Counted from the first letter of the stretch, positions 7,086 through 15,675 are shown. The stretch is 64,000 bases of DNA from Paenibacillus lemnae (GCF_012933385.1 NZ_JABBPN010000001.1:186001-250000), one strand, 5' to 3'. A program made the numbers and translations. Notes: generated by a model not told the origin, from the letters alone.

Positions 7086-8084
7086 TTGAGAGAAGAGCTT
7101 TTGACACAGCTTGAAGAGTGGCATGAAGAGGACGAATTTGAGGAAATTGTAGATGCCATCACGAATATTCCGGCTGAAGAACGGGATTATGAGCTGATCA
7201 GCCATCTGGGGAGAGCCTACAATAATCTGGAGCGTTATGAGGACGCTATAGAGCAGTTCCTGCTTGTGGAAGAAGAGGGAACAGACGATCCGCTCTGGCA
7301 CTACCGTATGGGGCTGGCCTATTACTATCTGGAGAGATATGAGGATGCAGAGCGGGAATTCCGGATTGCTGACCGATTGGAGCCCGGAGATGAGGATACA
7401 TTGGAGTTTCTGGAATGGATTGAGCGTGAAAAAGCGGAAGACTCCGGTGAAGAGTCTGTCTCAGCTGGCGAAGGTACTATAGCCGAAGACGGTGCTCCGC
7501 TTGAAGAAGAAGGCGCCGCAGTTGGAGAACCGGCTGCTTCTGGAGCTGCTGCACCTGTCGTAAGGGCGGCAGCATCTGCTGTTCCGCTTGACCTGGCCCA
7601 TGATCCATTGAGCTTCTGGAATGACGAAGCTCCGGCGGCGGAACTGTATACATCTGCCCCGCCTTCGGACGAGCTGATTGCTTCAATAGAGGAGGAATTG
7701 GTGTTCAAGCTGCCAATCTCCTACATCTCTATGATGAAACAGCATAACGGCGGAGCTCCCCGAAACCGCTTCTACCCGGCAGCAGCTGTCGGTACCGGGG
7801 AAGCTATAGAGATCACCGGAGTGCTTGGCATAGGGCGGGACAAGAAGCGTTCGCTGTGCGGTACCTCCGGCAGCCGGCAGATCATCGAGCAGGGCGGCTA
7901 TCCGGAGATTGGTGTCGTCATCGCACAGGGACCTTCTGGCAATGATATAATTATGCTGGATTACCGGGAGGCCGGCAATGACGGTGAACCGGAAGTGGTT
8001 CATATTGATAAAGAGCATGGCTATAAAATGACGACACTGGCCCCGAGCTTTGAGAGCTTCATTCAAACATGGGCGCAGGGCTGA
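7086..8084 (+). CDS. TPR-SUKH (SMI1/KNR4) domain protein
   Basis: 332 aa from TTG 7086, preceded by AGGAGG. Residues ~35-110 hold two to three tetratricopeptide repeats (LGRAYNNLERYEDAIEQF, MGLAYYYLERYEDAEREF). An Ala/Glu/Gly-rich linker (~115-170) follows. Residues ~195-330 form a SMI1/KNR4-type domain: SIEEELVFKLPISYISMMKQHNGG, GVLGIGRD, IVIAQGPSGNDIIMLDYRE and a terminal SFESFIQTW. SUKH domains are known as immunity proteins to polymorphic toxins and as generic protein-interaction modules. No toxin gene is adjacent, so a housekeeping interaction role is as likely as immunity. Confidence 0.75.
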   Translation: MREELLTQLEEWHEEDEFEEIVDAITNIPAEERDYELISHLGRAYNNLERYEDAIEQFLLVEEEGTDDPLWHYRMGLAYYYLERYEDAEREFRIADRLEPGDEDTLEFLEWIEREKAEDSGEESVSAGEGTIAEDGAPLEEEGAAVGEPAASGAAAPVVRAAASAVPLDLAHDPLSFWNDEAPAAELYTSAPPSDELIASIEEELVFKLPISYISMMKQHNGGAPRNRFYPAAAVGTGEAIEITGVLGIGRDKKRSLCGTSGSRQIIEQGGYPEIGVVIAQGPSGNDIIMLDYREAGNDGEPEVVHIDKEHGYKMTTLAPSFESFIQTWAQG

Positions 8085-8104
8085 CTGATCCATAACCAAC
8101 AAGG

Positions 8105-8136
8105 AGCCTTCGTGCGAAAGCGCGGGGGCTTTTTTC
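8105..8136 (+). terminator. Terminator of the TPR-SUKH gene
   Basis: Stem AGCCTTCGTGC / GCGCGGGGGCT with a GAAA loop (three G:U pairs) followed by TTTTTT. Confidence 0.8.
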
Positions 8137-8184
8137 GGCACATACACGGCTGCACGTACAGAAATAAAGGAGGGATTGGACTGT

Positions 8185-8844
8185 ATGAAGACAACCTTAC
8201 ATGAAGATCGCAGCACGGAAAGAAGGCAGACCGCCTGGTTTGCCATGGGCTGCTTCTGGTCACCGGAGGCACTCTATGGTGCGCGTCCTGGTGTTCTCTC
8301 AACACGTACCGGCTATGCCGGTGGAACGCTGGATAATCCGACGTACAGACAGATGGGTGACCATAGTGAAACGGTAGAGGTGACATTTGATCCTGGCTTG
8401 ATCACATATTTGGAACTGGTGGAGCAGTTCTGGAATCACCATAATCCTGACAGCATCAACGACTATAAAGGACGGCAGTACCGCTCCATGCTCCTATATA
8501 ACGGTGAGGCACAGCGGGAGGTTATTGCCAAGGTGCTGGAGGAGCGCAGCCGAACTGGCGGTGGGAAGCCTGCAACCGAAATTGTACCGTATACAAGCTT
8601 TTATCCTGCAGAGGAGCGTCATCAGAAATATTATTTGAAACGTTTTCCGGATGCCCTGGAGAAGCTGGAGACTCTATATGCTTCTCACGAAGACATGCTG
8701 AGTTCGACGCTCGCTGCCCGGTTAAACGGATTGGCGAAAGGGTTCACGAACCGGGAAATCATCCTGCAGGAGGTGCGGCAATGGGACATAGCTGACGACG
8801 AGCGAGACCATATCATGTCGCTGATCCGGAGTATGCGGTGGTAA
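8185..8844 (+). CDS. msrA: Peptide-methionine (S)-S-oxide reductase MsrA
   Basis: 219 aa from ATG 8185; AAAGGAGGG sits 11 nt upstream (an in-frame TTG at 8176 is too close). The catalytic motif is MGCFW, followed by GYAGGTLDNPTYRQMGDHSETVEV and the downstream EERHQKYY typical of MsrA. The enzyme reduces methionine-S-sulfoxide in proteins. The active-site cysteine is the only Cys in the chain, so there is no internal resolving cysteine and reduction must go through an external thiol. A ~50-residue helical tail follows the catalytic domain. It lies next to other redox genes (DJ-1/PfpI, ABM, nitroreductase) but has its own RBS. Confidence 0.9.
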   Translation: MKTTLHEDRSTERRQTAWFAMGCFWSPEALYGARPGVLSTRTGYAGGTLDNPTYRQMGDHSETVEVTFDPGLITYLELVEQFWNHHNPDSINDYKGRQYRSMLLYNGEAQREVIAKVLEERSRTGGGKPATEIVPYTSFYPAEERHQKYYLKRFPDALEKLETLYASHEDMLSSTLAARLNGLAKGFTNREIILQEVRQWDIADDERDHIMSLIRSMRW

Positions 8845-8928
8845 TTCCACCCATCCCGAATGACAAGTGCTGTAAAAGGTTAATGTAACTTTGAATGTAA
8901 AATGTTTGACACAGGAGGAGAAATAAAC

Positions 8929-9591
8929 ATGTCCAAAAAAGTATTGATCGTCGTTACGACCGCAGACGAGATGGCAGAAGGTCACAAAACAGGCCTCTGG
9001 TTGTCCGAATTCGGTGAAGCCTATCTTGAATTCAGTAATCAGGGCTATGACATTACGGTAGCCAGTCCCTTGGGCGGTCAGGTGCCTTTGGATGCCAGCA
9101 GCCTGGAAGGCGATGTGCCGCAGGAAATGCTGGATACGAAAAAGTATCTGCAGGATACAGCCAAACTGGCGGATGTAGAGAACATCTCTTCTTTTGATGC
9201 GATCTTCCTTCCTGGCGGCCATGGTACCATGTTCGATCTGCCAGACAACGTGAAGCTGCAGGATGCGATTCGTACCCTGTATGAAAACGGCAAGATTGTT
9301 GCCGCGGTATGTCACGGGCCAGCGGGCCTCGTAGGTGTGAAGCTGTCGGATGGAGCTCCGCTTGTCGCTGGGAGAACGGTAACGGCTTTTACAGATCAAG
9401 AGGAAAAAGAGACGACGCTGGACAAATTTATGCCATTCCTGCTGGAATCCCGGCTGCGTGAACTGGGAGCCAAGGTGGTCACTGCCGCCAACTGGAGTGA
9501 TCATATGCAGGCAGACGGCCGCTTGATTACAGGACAAAACCCGCAATCCACCCTGAGTGTAGCCAAAGAGGTTGTACGCCAGCTGGGATGA
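8929..9591 (+). CDS. DJ-1/PfpI family protein (Hsp31-like glyoxalase/deglycase type)
   Basis: 220 aa from ATG 8929 after AGGAGG; the in-frame ATG at 8902 lacks an RBS. The fold markers are the early Glu in LWLSEFGEAY, IFLPGGHGTMFDLP and the nucleophile elbow AVCHGPAGL, with Cys followed by His as in Hsp31/YajL-type enzymes. The inserted VPLDASS segment and the HGTMFD motif match the stand-alone Hsp31 branch (methylglyoxal to lactate, or chaperone/deglycase). The downstream ABM gene starts 16 nt after its stop, so the two form an operon linked to reactive-carbonyl defence (inference). Confidence 0.85.
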   Translation: MSKKVLIVVTTADEMAEGHKTGLWLSEFGEAYLEFSNQGYDITVASPLGGQVPLDASSLEGDVPQEMLDTKKYLQDTAKLADVENISSFDAIFLPGGHGTMFDLPDNVKLQDAIRTLYENGKIVAAVCHGPAGLVGVKLSDGAPLVAGRTVTAFTDQEEKETTLDKFMPFLLESRLRELGAKVVTAANWSDHMQADGRLITGQNPQSTLSVAKEVVRQLG

Positions 9592-9607
9592 GTAAAGGAG
9601 GCTTCAC

Positions 9608-9901
9608 ATGTCTGCAATAACAATTGTGGCGATTATGAAGGCCAAGACAGGAAATGCGCAGCAGCTGCGCGGGATCATGGAGTCCATGATACGTCCCTCG
9701 CGTGGCGAGTCTGGCTGTGTGGAGTATGTGCTGCACGAGTCCACGGACGATCCGGAACAGTTTGTTTTTTACGAAACCTGGCAGGATGAGGCGGCTTTTC
9801 AATCCCATATCGAGAGCCCGCATTATAAACAGTATCGGCTGGATATCGAACCGCTCATTCAGAGCCGGGAGGTTCACCGCTTGCGCAAGCTCACTTCCTA
9901 G
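9608..9901 (+). CDS. Antibiotic biosynthesis monooxygenase (ABM, YgiN-like) domain protein
   Basis: 97 aa, ATG 9608 with a GGAGG element upstream. A single ABM ferredoxin-like fold: AIMKAKTGNAQQLRGIMESMI, ESGCVEYVLHEST, FVFYETWQDEAAFQSHIESPHY. The E-x-W motif and HY ending are characteristic of quinol monooxygenase-like dimers. In operon with the DJ-1/PfpI gene. The family is mostly cofactor-free; the substrate is unknown. Confidence 0.85.
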   Translation: MSAITIVAIMKAKTGNAQQLRGIMESMIRPSRGESGCVEYVLHESTDDPEQFVFYETWQDEAAFQSHIESPHYKQYRLDIEPLIQSREVHRLRKLTS

Positions 9902-9913
9902 TACAATTTAATC

Positions 9914-9959
9914 GGGGCTGCTCCACTAAGATCATAGATCTTTGTAGGGCGGCTTCTTT
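9914..9959 (+). terminator. Probable terminator after the ABM gene
   Basis: An imperfect hairpin (GGGCTGCTCC...AAGATC-ATA-GATCTT...GGGCGGCTT) ends in a T-run at 9957-9961. The inner AAGAT/ATCTT palindrome is perfect; the outer stem has mismatches. Confidence 0.5.
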
Positions 9960-9982
9960 TTTCAAGTAATATAGAATCAATA

Positions 9983-10019
9983 AACAATAGTTGCAAAAAT
10001 CAATTATTGTTGTTATACT
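9983..10019 (+). promoter_or_regulatory. marR promoter overlapped by a palindromic operator
   Basis: A -35 TTGCAA (9991-9996) and -10 TATACT (10014-10019) are spaced by exactly 17 nt. They overlap an inverted repeat AACAATAGTTG (9983-9993) - CAAAAAT - CAATTATTGTT (10001-10011) with one mismatched pair. A near-identical element occurs at 10523-10553 after the gene. The placement over the -35 and spacer fits autorepression by the MarR protein (inference). Confidence 0.75.
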
Positions 10020-10037
10020 TGGATCCAGGTGATGACC

Positions 10038-10505
10038 ATGAAAGAAAATTCTCGTTACGTTGCCGTTCGGGAAGTGTTCCAGCAATTCGTAAGAATATTC
10101 GGTCAGCTGCAGCGAGGCGGAGCACAGGATTGCGGCATCTCTGTCATTCAGAGCCATATCCTGTATGAGCTTGGCAAGCGTCCGAACATTTCGCTTAACG
10201 ATCTGGCCGCACTTCTCCATACCGACACCAGCTCGCTCAGCCGTCAGGTACAGCAGCTTGTAGAGTATGGTCAGGTTAACCGGCTGCCGGATCCCAAGGA
10301 TCGGCGTTATGTGGTACTGTCACTGACTGCAGAAGGGGAACAGAAGCAGCAGTATATTGCTGAATTTATGGAGACCTTTTTGTCTGAGGTGTTCTCGAAG
10401 ATTCCTGAGGATCAGCATGAGCAGGTTTTTCAAACCCTCGAGGTTATGAAAACCGCGCTGAACAGCACCAGCAGTCCTTGTCGTAAAGAGCCTCCCTCTT
10501 CTTAG
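10038..10505 (+). CDS. MarR family transcriptional regulator
   Basis: 155 aa from ATG 10038, with AGGTGA just upstream; GTG 10029 and ATG 10032 are in frame but too close to it. The winged-helix signature is complete: SHILYELGKRPNISLNDLAALLHTDTSSLSRQVQQLVEYG, then the wing NRLPDPKDRRYVVLSLTAEG. Dimerisation helices flank it. One cysteine lies in the N-terminal region (QDCGIS) and one near the C-terminus (SSPC). The N-terminal Cys could sense electrophiles or oxidants as in OhrR/YodB types (inference). It probably binds the two palindromes flanking the gene and controls itself and the nitroreductase-ABM operon downstream. Confidence 0.9.
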   Translation: MKENSRYVAVREVFQQFVRIFGQLQRGGAQDCGISVIQSHILYELGKRPNISLNDLAALLHTDTSSLSRQVQQLVEYGQVNRLPDPKDRRYVVLSLTAEGEQKQQYIAEFMETFLSEVFSKIPEDQHEQVFQTLEVMKTALNSTSSPCRKEPPSS

Positions 10506-10522
10506 GAAGAAGGGATGCTTTG

Positions 10523-10553
10523 ATCCAATAGTTGCAAATTTCAACTATTGGAT
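10523..10553 (+). promoter_or_regulatory. Second MarR-type operator, upstream of the nitroreductase operon
   Basis: Perfect 12-bp inverted repeat ATCCAATAGTTG (10523-10534) / CAACTATTGGAT (10542-10553) around the 7-nt CAAATTT. It shares CAATAGTTGCAAA and the 7-nt spacer with the element at 9983-10011. It lies ~215 bp before the nitroreductase ATG. The promoter in that interval is not obvious; a TATAAA at 10734-10739 lacks a convincing -35. Confidence 0.7.
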
Positions 10554-10766
10554 CCGAATGAACAGGAGCGAAATGGTAAACGCTGATTAGGTAATAAGCA
10601 CACGCTCTTATTCCTAGGCGGCACAGCACGGAAACATCTTAGCTAGATAGAATGAAAATAAGAATTACGCGTCAACGGAGATTGAGAACCGATCTGGAGA
10701 AGCGAAGCGTATGTAATTCATAACTTCATGCTGTATAAACACTACTTTATTAAGGAGCTGGTATAT

Positions 10767-11510
10767 ATGAATAACGAAGTATACAACACATTAATGAATC
10801 ACCGTTCCATCCGCAGCTACACAGACCGTCCTGTCAGCGATATGGATCTGCAGCAGATTATCGAGTCTGTACAGGCCGCACCATCGTCCATTAACGGACA
10901 GCAGGTAACGGTGATCAGTGTCCAGGATCCGGCCACTAAAGCGAAGATTGCCGAGTTGGCAGGCAACCAGGTCTGGATTGCTCAGGCACCCGTATTCCTG
11001 CTGTTTTGTGTAGACTATAACCGGGCCCGTATCGCCGCCGACTTAAATGGTGAAGAACTTGTCATTACCGATGCTGTGGAATCTCTGATCGTCGGCGCGG
11101 CTGATGTCGGCCTGGCGATGGGGAATGCGATTGCGGTCGCTGAATCTCTGGGTTTGGGGATTGTACCGATCGGAGGGGCACGCAGACAGCCGCTGGAACT
11201 TATTGAGCTGCTTGGGCTTCCGGAATATGTATTCCCGGTCAGCGGTCTGGTAGTCGGCCATCCGGCCGATCTATCCGAGAAGAAACACCGTCTCCCGCAA
11301 GCAGCAGTGTGGCATAAAGAGAAATACCATACTGAAGATCTCGAAGAACTGATTAAACATTATGATGAAGAAGTATCTGCTTATATGCAGAAACGGACAG
11401 GTGGTAAGGAGTCTCGGAACTGGTCGCAGACCATTTCGTCCTTTTACAACCGGATTTATTATCCACAGGTTCGCCAAATGCTGGAGCAGCAGGGTTTTGA
11501 TTTTAAATAA
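10767..11510 (+). CDS. NfrA/NfsA-type NADPH-dependent nitroreductase (FMN)
   Basis: 247 aa from ATG 10767 after AAGGAG; the upstream in-frame ATG at 10728 has no RBS. The nitroreductase signature is NHRSIRSYTDRPV with AAPSSINGQQ (FMN binding), VGAADVGLAMGNAIAVAESLGLGIVPIGG and VFPVSGLVVGHPAD. The C-terminal YNRIYYPQVRQMLEQQGF is typical of the Bacillus NfrA1 branch. These enzymes reduce quinones, nitro compounds or free flavin with NADPH. It is followed 14 nt later by an ABM monooxygenase gene, and a MarR-type operator lies upstream. Confidence 0.85.
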   Translation: MNNEVYNTLMNHRSIRSYTDRPVSDMDLQQIIESVQAAPSSINGQQVTVISVQDPATKAKIAELAGNQVWIAQAPVFLLFCVDYNRARIAADLNGEELVITDAVESLIVGAADVGLAMGNAIAVAESLGLGIVPIGGARRQPLELIELLGLPEYVFPVSGLVVGHPADLSEKKHRLPQAAVWHKEKYHTEDLEELIKHYDEEVSAYMQKRTGGKESRNWSQTISSFYNRIYYPQVRQMLEQQGFDFK

Positions 11511-11524
11511 TAGGAGGCGTATTT

Positions 11525-11800
11525 ATGATACATTTACAAGTGCATATGCATGTTAAACCAGAGGCGCGGCAGGATTTTGCAGAGAAAGCCAAGGCGTTGA
11601 TTACTTCAACACAGGCCGAAGCAGGCAATATCAGCTACGCGCTGTATGAGGATGTTTCCAGTCCGGGCCGTTTTGTCATGATTGAAGAATGGAAGGACGA
11701 ACAGGCCATCGAGCAGCACAATCAGACAGAGCATCTTACAGGCTTCTTCGCCTATGCCCGCGATGTGCTGACAGAACCGGTCAACATCCATCGTTTCTAA
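11525..11800 (+). CDS. ABM domain monooxygenase, second copy
   Basis: 91 aa, ATG 11525 after TAGGAGG. It has the same ABM fold as the gene at 9608: QVHMHVKPEARQDFAEKAKALI, AGNISYALYEDVSSPGRFVMIEEWKDEQAIEQHNQTEHL. Co-transcribed with the nitroreductase, consistent with a quinone-handling module under MarR control (inference). Confidence 0.85.
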   Translation: MIHLQVHMHVKPEARQDFAEKAKALITSTQAEAGNISYALYEDVSSPGRFVMIEEWKDEQAIEQHNQTEHLTGFFAYARDVLTEPVNIHRF

Positions 11801-11822
11801 ATCAGTGTCACACACAATACCA

Positions 11823-11855
11823 AAAGGGAGGGGCCGTAAAGGCTCCTCCCTTTTT
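11823..11855 (+). terminator. Terminator of the nitroreductase-ABM operon
   Basis: Stem AAAGGGAGG...CCTCCCTTT with a GGCC/GGC inner part and a GTAAA loop, followed by T5. Confidence 0.85.
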
Positions 11856-11915
11856 AGAGATAAGGTTATATATGGGTTCTTCCACCTGCTGCAGCAGCAT
11901 GCTAGCCGGAAAAGC

Positions 11916-13259
11916 TTACAGTCCAGGCAGGATACCGGAAAACAGGCTCAGGATAAATACCGTAGCTAAAGCCGTCAATCCTGCGATAAATCCGCCCAAG
12001 GTCCAGGCCTGCAGGGTCTGGGTAACAGTCAGCTTGCCGAAGCGGCTGACCACCCAGAAGCCGGAGTCATTCGGCAGGGACAATCCGATTCCGCCCGCAC
12101 AGATGGCGAGGCCGAGCAGGATTGGAGAGACGCCCAGATCAACGGCCATCGGGCCGAGAATGCTGGAGGTGGTGACCAGAGCCACGGTTGCCGACCCCAG
12201 TGAAGCCCGCAGGATCTGCGAGAAGATGAAGGCAAGCAGCAGGACAGGAATACTCCAGCTCTGCATGGTCTGAATCAAGTAGTCTCCGATACCGCTGTTG
12301 TTGATGACAGCCCCGAACGCTCCGCCCGCACCGGTGATCAGGATAATAATCCCGGCCGAGTTAATGGCTTCGGAATACAGGCGGCTGTAGGGAATCGAGA
12401 TGTAAGGACGCAGCAGGATAATGGCCGCAAACACACTGATCAGCAGGGCGACGTTCTTCTCACCGACAAAGCCGAAGAAGTTGGCAATTCCGGTGTCCGG
12501 AGCAAGCAGTTTCGATACGGTATTTGCCAGAATCAGCATGATTGGTAGCGCTAACATAAAGAAGCTGAGACCGGTGCTGATTTCTTTTTTGGGCAGATCT
12601 GCTTTATCGACTTTGATTTCTTCCATCTCACCGGAGTGCTTTATACGCTTGCCGATGAACATGCCGTATAGGTAGCCGCCGACCAGTGTAGCTGGAATCG
12701 CTACAATAATTCCATACAGGATAAACAGTCCAAGCTCGGATCCCGTGTTCTCGGCAACTACCAGCGGTCCAGGTGTAGGTGCGATCATGTTATGCGAGAC
12801 GATCAGGCCTATGCCAAGCGCGGTGACGAAGGAGACGACGGTAATGCCGGTTTTTGTAGCCAGACTGCGGACCAGGCCGCTTAGAATAACGAAGGCCGCA
12901 TCGAAAAATACCGGGATCGAAACCGCGGTCCCTGTTAAGGCAAGGCCTGCAGGGGAGCCTTTTATACCGAACACTTTCAACACGGACTGGGCAATTTTCT
13001 CAACCGCACCGGACGCACCGAGGAACTGGCCGAAGATAACACCAAGTCCGATCAGAATACCGACACCGGTCAGCGTATTACCGAATCCGGTCGTCACGGT
13101 AGAGGCCACTTCGTTCAGCGGCATTCCTATGACCAGGGCCGTGCCCATCGCGACACCGATAAGCGACAGAAATGGCTCGATTTTCAGCTTCAAGATGGCA
13201 AAGAACAATACAGCCAAGGATGCCAGAAAGATCACAATTAACAGGTTACCCGTAACCAT
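11916..13259 (-). CDS. GntP family gluconate/aldonate permease
   Basis: 447 aa from ATG 13259 (GGGGGAG upstream); TTG/ATG codons further up to 13283 are in frame but beyond the RBS. About 12-14 hydrophobic helices. GntP signatures: LIGLGVIFGQFLGASGAVEKIA, GIVSIPVFFDAAFVIL-type region (here AVSIPVFFDAAFVIL), IVSHNMIAPTPGPL and SLGSATVALVTTSSI. Family members are proton symporters for gluconate, tartronate, D-glycerate or threonate. It is the last gene of a three-gene minus-strand operon with an aldonate kinase and a hydroxyacid dehydrogenase, so a four-carbon aldonate is the likely substrate. Confidence 0.9.
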   Translation of the reverse strand: MVTGNLLIVIFLASLAVLFFAILKLKIEPFLSLIGVAMGTALVIGMPLNEVASTVTTGFGNTLTGVGILIGLGVIFGQFLGASGAVEKIAQSVLKVFGIKGSPAGLALTGTAVSIPVFFDAAFVILSGLVRSLATKTGITVVSFVTALGIGLIVSHNMIAPTPGPLVVAENTGSELGLFILYGIIVAIPATLVGGYLYGMFIGKRIKHSGEMEEIKVDKADLPKKEISTGLSFFMLALPIMLILANTVSKLLAPDTGIANFFGFVGEKNVALLISVFAAIILLRPYISIPYSRLYSEAINSAGIIILITGAGGAFGAVINNSGIGDYLIQTMQSWSIPVLLLAFIFSQILRASLGSATVALVTTSSILGPMAVDLGVSPILLGLAICAGGIGLSLPNDSGFWVVSRFGKLTVTQTLQAWTLGGFIAGLTALATVFILSLFSGILPGL

Positions 13260-13292
13260 GGATAACTCCCCCTTATTTATCAATATAAAATA

Positions 13293-14720
13293 TTATGTCC
13301 GGTTCTCAAGCATAGCGGCCACATCTCTTAATGTGGTGACCGCGCCTACATTTCCGGGAAAGATTACATAAGGCAGATGCGGAAATTTGCTTTCCTCTCC
13401 TGTGGTCCATACCGGAATGCCGGGAGCAACTTGACCAGCTACGTCTGCCCGCTTGACACCAAGACCACGGGTACCGATGTCGCTGGAGGTGATGCCGCCC
13501 TTGGCAATCAGATAACGCGGACGGACCGTAAAGTTCTGTACGATCGATGTCACGGCACGCGAAATATCTACGGAAAGCTGAAGCTCCTTTTCTTTCATAT
13601 TCTCTCCAAGATCCAGCCGCTCACGACGGGTATAAATTACAGTGGTGACGCCTTCTCTGACGTTCTCTTCAGCATCGAGACGGACACGTTCCACTTCCTC
13701 ACGGAACCGTTCGGGCTCCAGCACCAGATGCGCATCCAGCTCAATGAAATGAAGCTGGGGCAGCTCTTTTAGCTTATGAAGCTGATCGGTTGTCTTCTGG
13801 ACGTGGGAGCCCACCATAATCAATCCTCCCGAAGCCGAGTCCGGGTCTACCAGCTCTGATGCGGTAAGCAGCGGTCTGGAGGTGATATCTCCGATAACCT
13901 TGGTGAACGCAGCCGCAGTCCGGTACAGAAAGCGCTTGCCCTGCTTCAGCGCACGCATGAGCGCGATGGCGAATACCCGCACATCCTGCTCCTCAGCAGC
14001 ATCCACCACAATCTTATTAAAGCCGTTAACGTTCATCAGCAGGTCGGTAATCTCATCGACAGCCAGCTTGCGGATCAGATGCAGCGGAATGAGCGTCACG
14101 TCTTTGGCCGGGAATCGTCCTCCGGTTTTCTCCTCTACATAATCCGCGAGATGGCTTGACCTGTACCCGAAGGTGCGGTCTTTCGCAAACTCGGTTTCCC
14201 CGGCGGGAATCAGTTCATCCTCCTGGCGTACATAGTGCACACCTTCAATGGTCAAGCGTCCGCCTTCATAGAAGAAGGGCAGGATCACCTCGCCGTCAAT
14301 GGAGTCGCCTTGTTCTTTCAAGGTTTGGTACAGCACCTCCGTTTCCAGCGGATAGTGACCTCTCAGGGTAGAATCCCCGCGGCTGATCAGCAGATAAGGT
14401 CTGTTCAGCTGCTTACTGACGGCTGCTGTGCGCTCTGCAATATCCTGGTGAACCCGGCGCGTCTCTTCTTCGGAAAAGGCGCGCGAGTTGGTCAGAATGA
14501 AGAAGATGTCATTGTCTTCTAGAAAACCTTGTTCGATCGATTCCTGGGTCCAGTCCGTATAGACCGACACCCCATGCACGGTCTGTACGCCTGTCGGATC
14601 ATCATCGAGTACAATGATTTGATGTGTGAATGAAGACCGTTCCTTCTCCCATAGAGTGTCTACTGCCTGCTTGGAGAGAGCTGGATAACGGGACAGTATA
14701 TCTTTGGCTTGAATATTCAT
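13293..14720 (-). CDS. Four-carbon acid sugar kinase family protein (OtnK/DtnK-like)
   Basis: 475 aa; its ATG overlaps the stop of the upstream dehydrogenase gene by 4 nt (ATGA), indicating translational coupling. The N-terminal domain starts IIVLDDDPTGVQTVHGV (substrate-binding DDDPTG motif) with LISRGDSTLRGHYPLE. The C-terminal domain has YLIAKGGITSSDIGTRGL and VIFPGNVGA (nucleotide binding). The family phosphorylates 3-oxo-tetronates or D-threonate/D-erythronate. Length is somewhat above the usual ~420 aa. Specificity cannot be read from sequence alone. Confidence 0.85.
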   Translation of the reverse strand: MNIQAKDILSRYPALSKQAVDTLWEKERSSFTHQIIVLDDDPTGVQTVHGVSVYTDWTQESIEQGFLEDNDIFFILTNSRAFSEEETRRVHQDIAERTAAVSKQLNRPYLLISRGDSTLRGHYPLETEVLYQTLKEQGDSIDGEVILPFFYEGGRLTIEGVHYVRQEDELIPAGETEFAKDRTFGYRSSHLADYVEEKTGGRFPAKDVTLIPLHLIRKLAVDEITDLLMNVNGFNKIVVDAAEEQDVRVFAIALMRALKQGKRFLYRTAAAFTKVIGDITSRPLLTASELVDPDSASGGLIMVGSHVQKTTDQLHKLKELPQLHFIELDAHLVLEPERFREEVERVRLDAEENVREGVTTVIYTRRERLDLGENMKEKELQLSVDISRAVTSIVQNFTVRPRYLIAKGGITSSDIGTRGLGVKRADVAGQVAPGIPVWTTGEESKFPHLPYVIFPGNVGAVTTLRDVAAMLENRT

Positions 14721-15619
14721 TGGTCATCACCTATATCACCTGTGACTTGAAAGTTAGCAATCTTTTCATAGTATTGCACCAATCCGCCGTGATCATCCGC
14801 TGCCTTGCCGTCGGCTTTCAGGGAGTGGAACATTTCCAGCACCTGGCCGGTGAGAGGAAGAGGCACCCCGATGGCATGGGCTGTATCCATAACGTTCGTC
14901 AGATCCTTAGCATTAATGTCAATTCGTCCGCCTGCCACGAAGTTACGCTCCAGAATCAGCGGTACCTTCGCGTCGAGCACCGCACTTCCGGCGAGTCCGC
15001 CCCGAATGGCTTCGTACATCTTCTTCAGATCGATTCCTGCTTTGGCCGCCAGGATTAAAGCTTCTGACATCGCCGCGATGTTCACATTGACCAGAATCTG
15101 ATTGGCGAGCTTGGCTGTGGTTCCGCACCCGTGATCTCCAACCAGCGTAATATCTTTGCCCATATACTCCAGCACAGGCTTCACCTTGCTGAATACTTCT
15201 TCTTTCCCGCCGGCCATAATCGCGAGCGTGCCGTCCACGGCTTTCGGTTCACCACCGCTGACCGGGGCATCGAGCATATCCAAACCTGCCGCTTTCAGCG
15301 CCTCAGCAATCTCCTTCGAGACGACAGGTGAGATGGAGCTCATGTCCACCACAACAGTTCCCGGCTTCGCGCTATGAATGATGCCGCTTTCACCAAGCAC
15401 TACACTTTTCACATGTTCGCCGTTGGGCAGCATGGTGAAAATGATATCACTGTGCTCCCCGACCTCCTTCGGTGTGGATGCCGCTCTAGCACCGCTTGTA
15501 ACCAGTTCTTCTATAGCGCTTACATTAATATCGAAAACGGTCAGCTCATAGCCGGCGCGTACCAGATGAAGAGACATCGGTTTTCCCATTATGCCTAGAC
15601 CAATAAATCCAATTTTCAC
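14717..15619 (-). CDS. 3-hydroxyisobutyrate-type dehydrogenase (LtnD/GarR-like)
   Basis: 300 aa. Rossmann motif GFIGLGIMGKPMSLHLVRAG at the N-terminus, the substrate motif DAPVSGGEPKAVDGTLAIMAGG, and the catalytic Lys in GTTAKLANQILVN. The family includes L-threonate 2-dehydrogenase and tartronate semialdehyde reductase. With the kinase and GntP permease it suggests oxidation then phosphorylation of an aldonate. First gene of the operon; start ATG 15619 follows AGGAGG. Regulated, by inference, by the divergent GntR protein. Confidence 0.85.
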   Translation of the reverse strand: MKIGFIGLGIMGKPMSLHLVRAGYELTVFDINVSAIEELVTSGARAASTPKEVGEHSDIIFTMLPNGEHVKSVVLGESGIIHSAKPGTVVVDMSSISPVVSKEIAEALKAAGLDMLDAPVSGGEPKAVDGTLAIMAGGKEEVFSKVKPVLEYMGKDITLVGDHGCGTTAKLANQILVNVNIAAMSEALILAAKAGIDLKKMYEAIRGGLAGSAVLDAKVPLILERNFVAGGRIDINAKDLTNVMDTAHAIGVPLPLTGQVLEMFHSLKADGKAADDHGGLVQYYEKIANFQVTGDIGDDQ

Positions 15620-15675
15620 AGGAAAGACCTCCTAATAGTTAAAATTCGTAGTTGTTTGATATCGCTTACAAGGTC

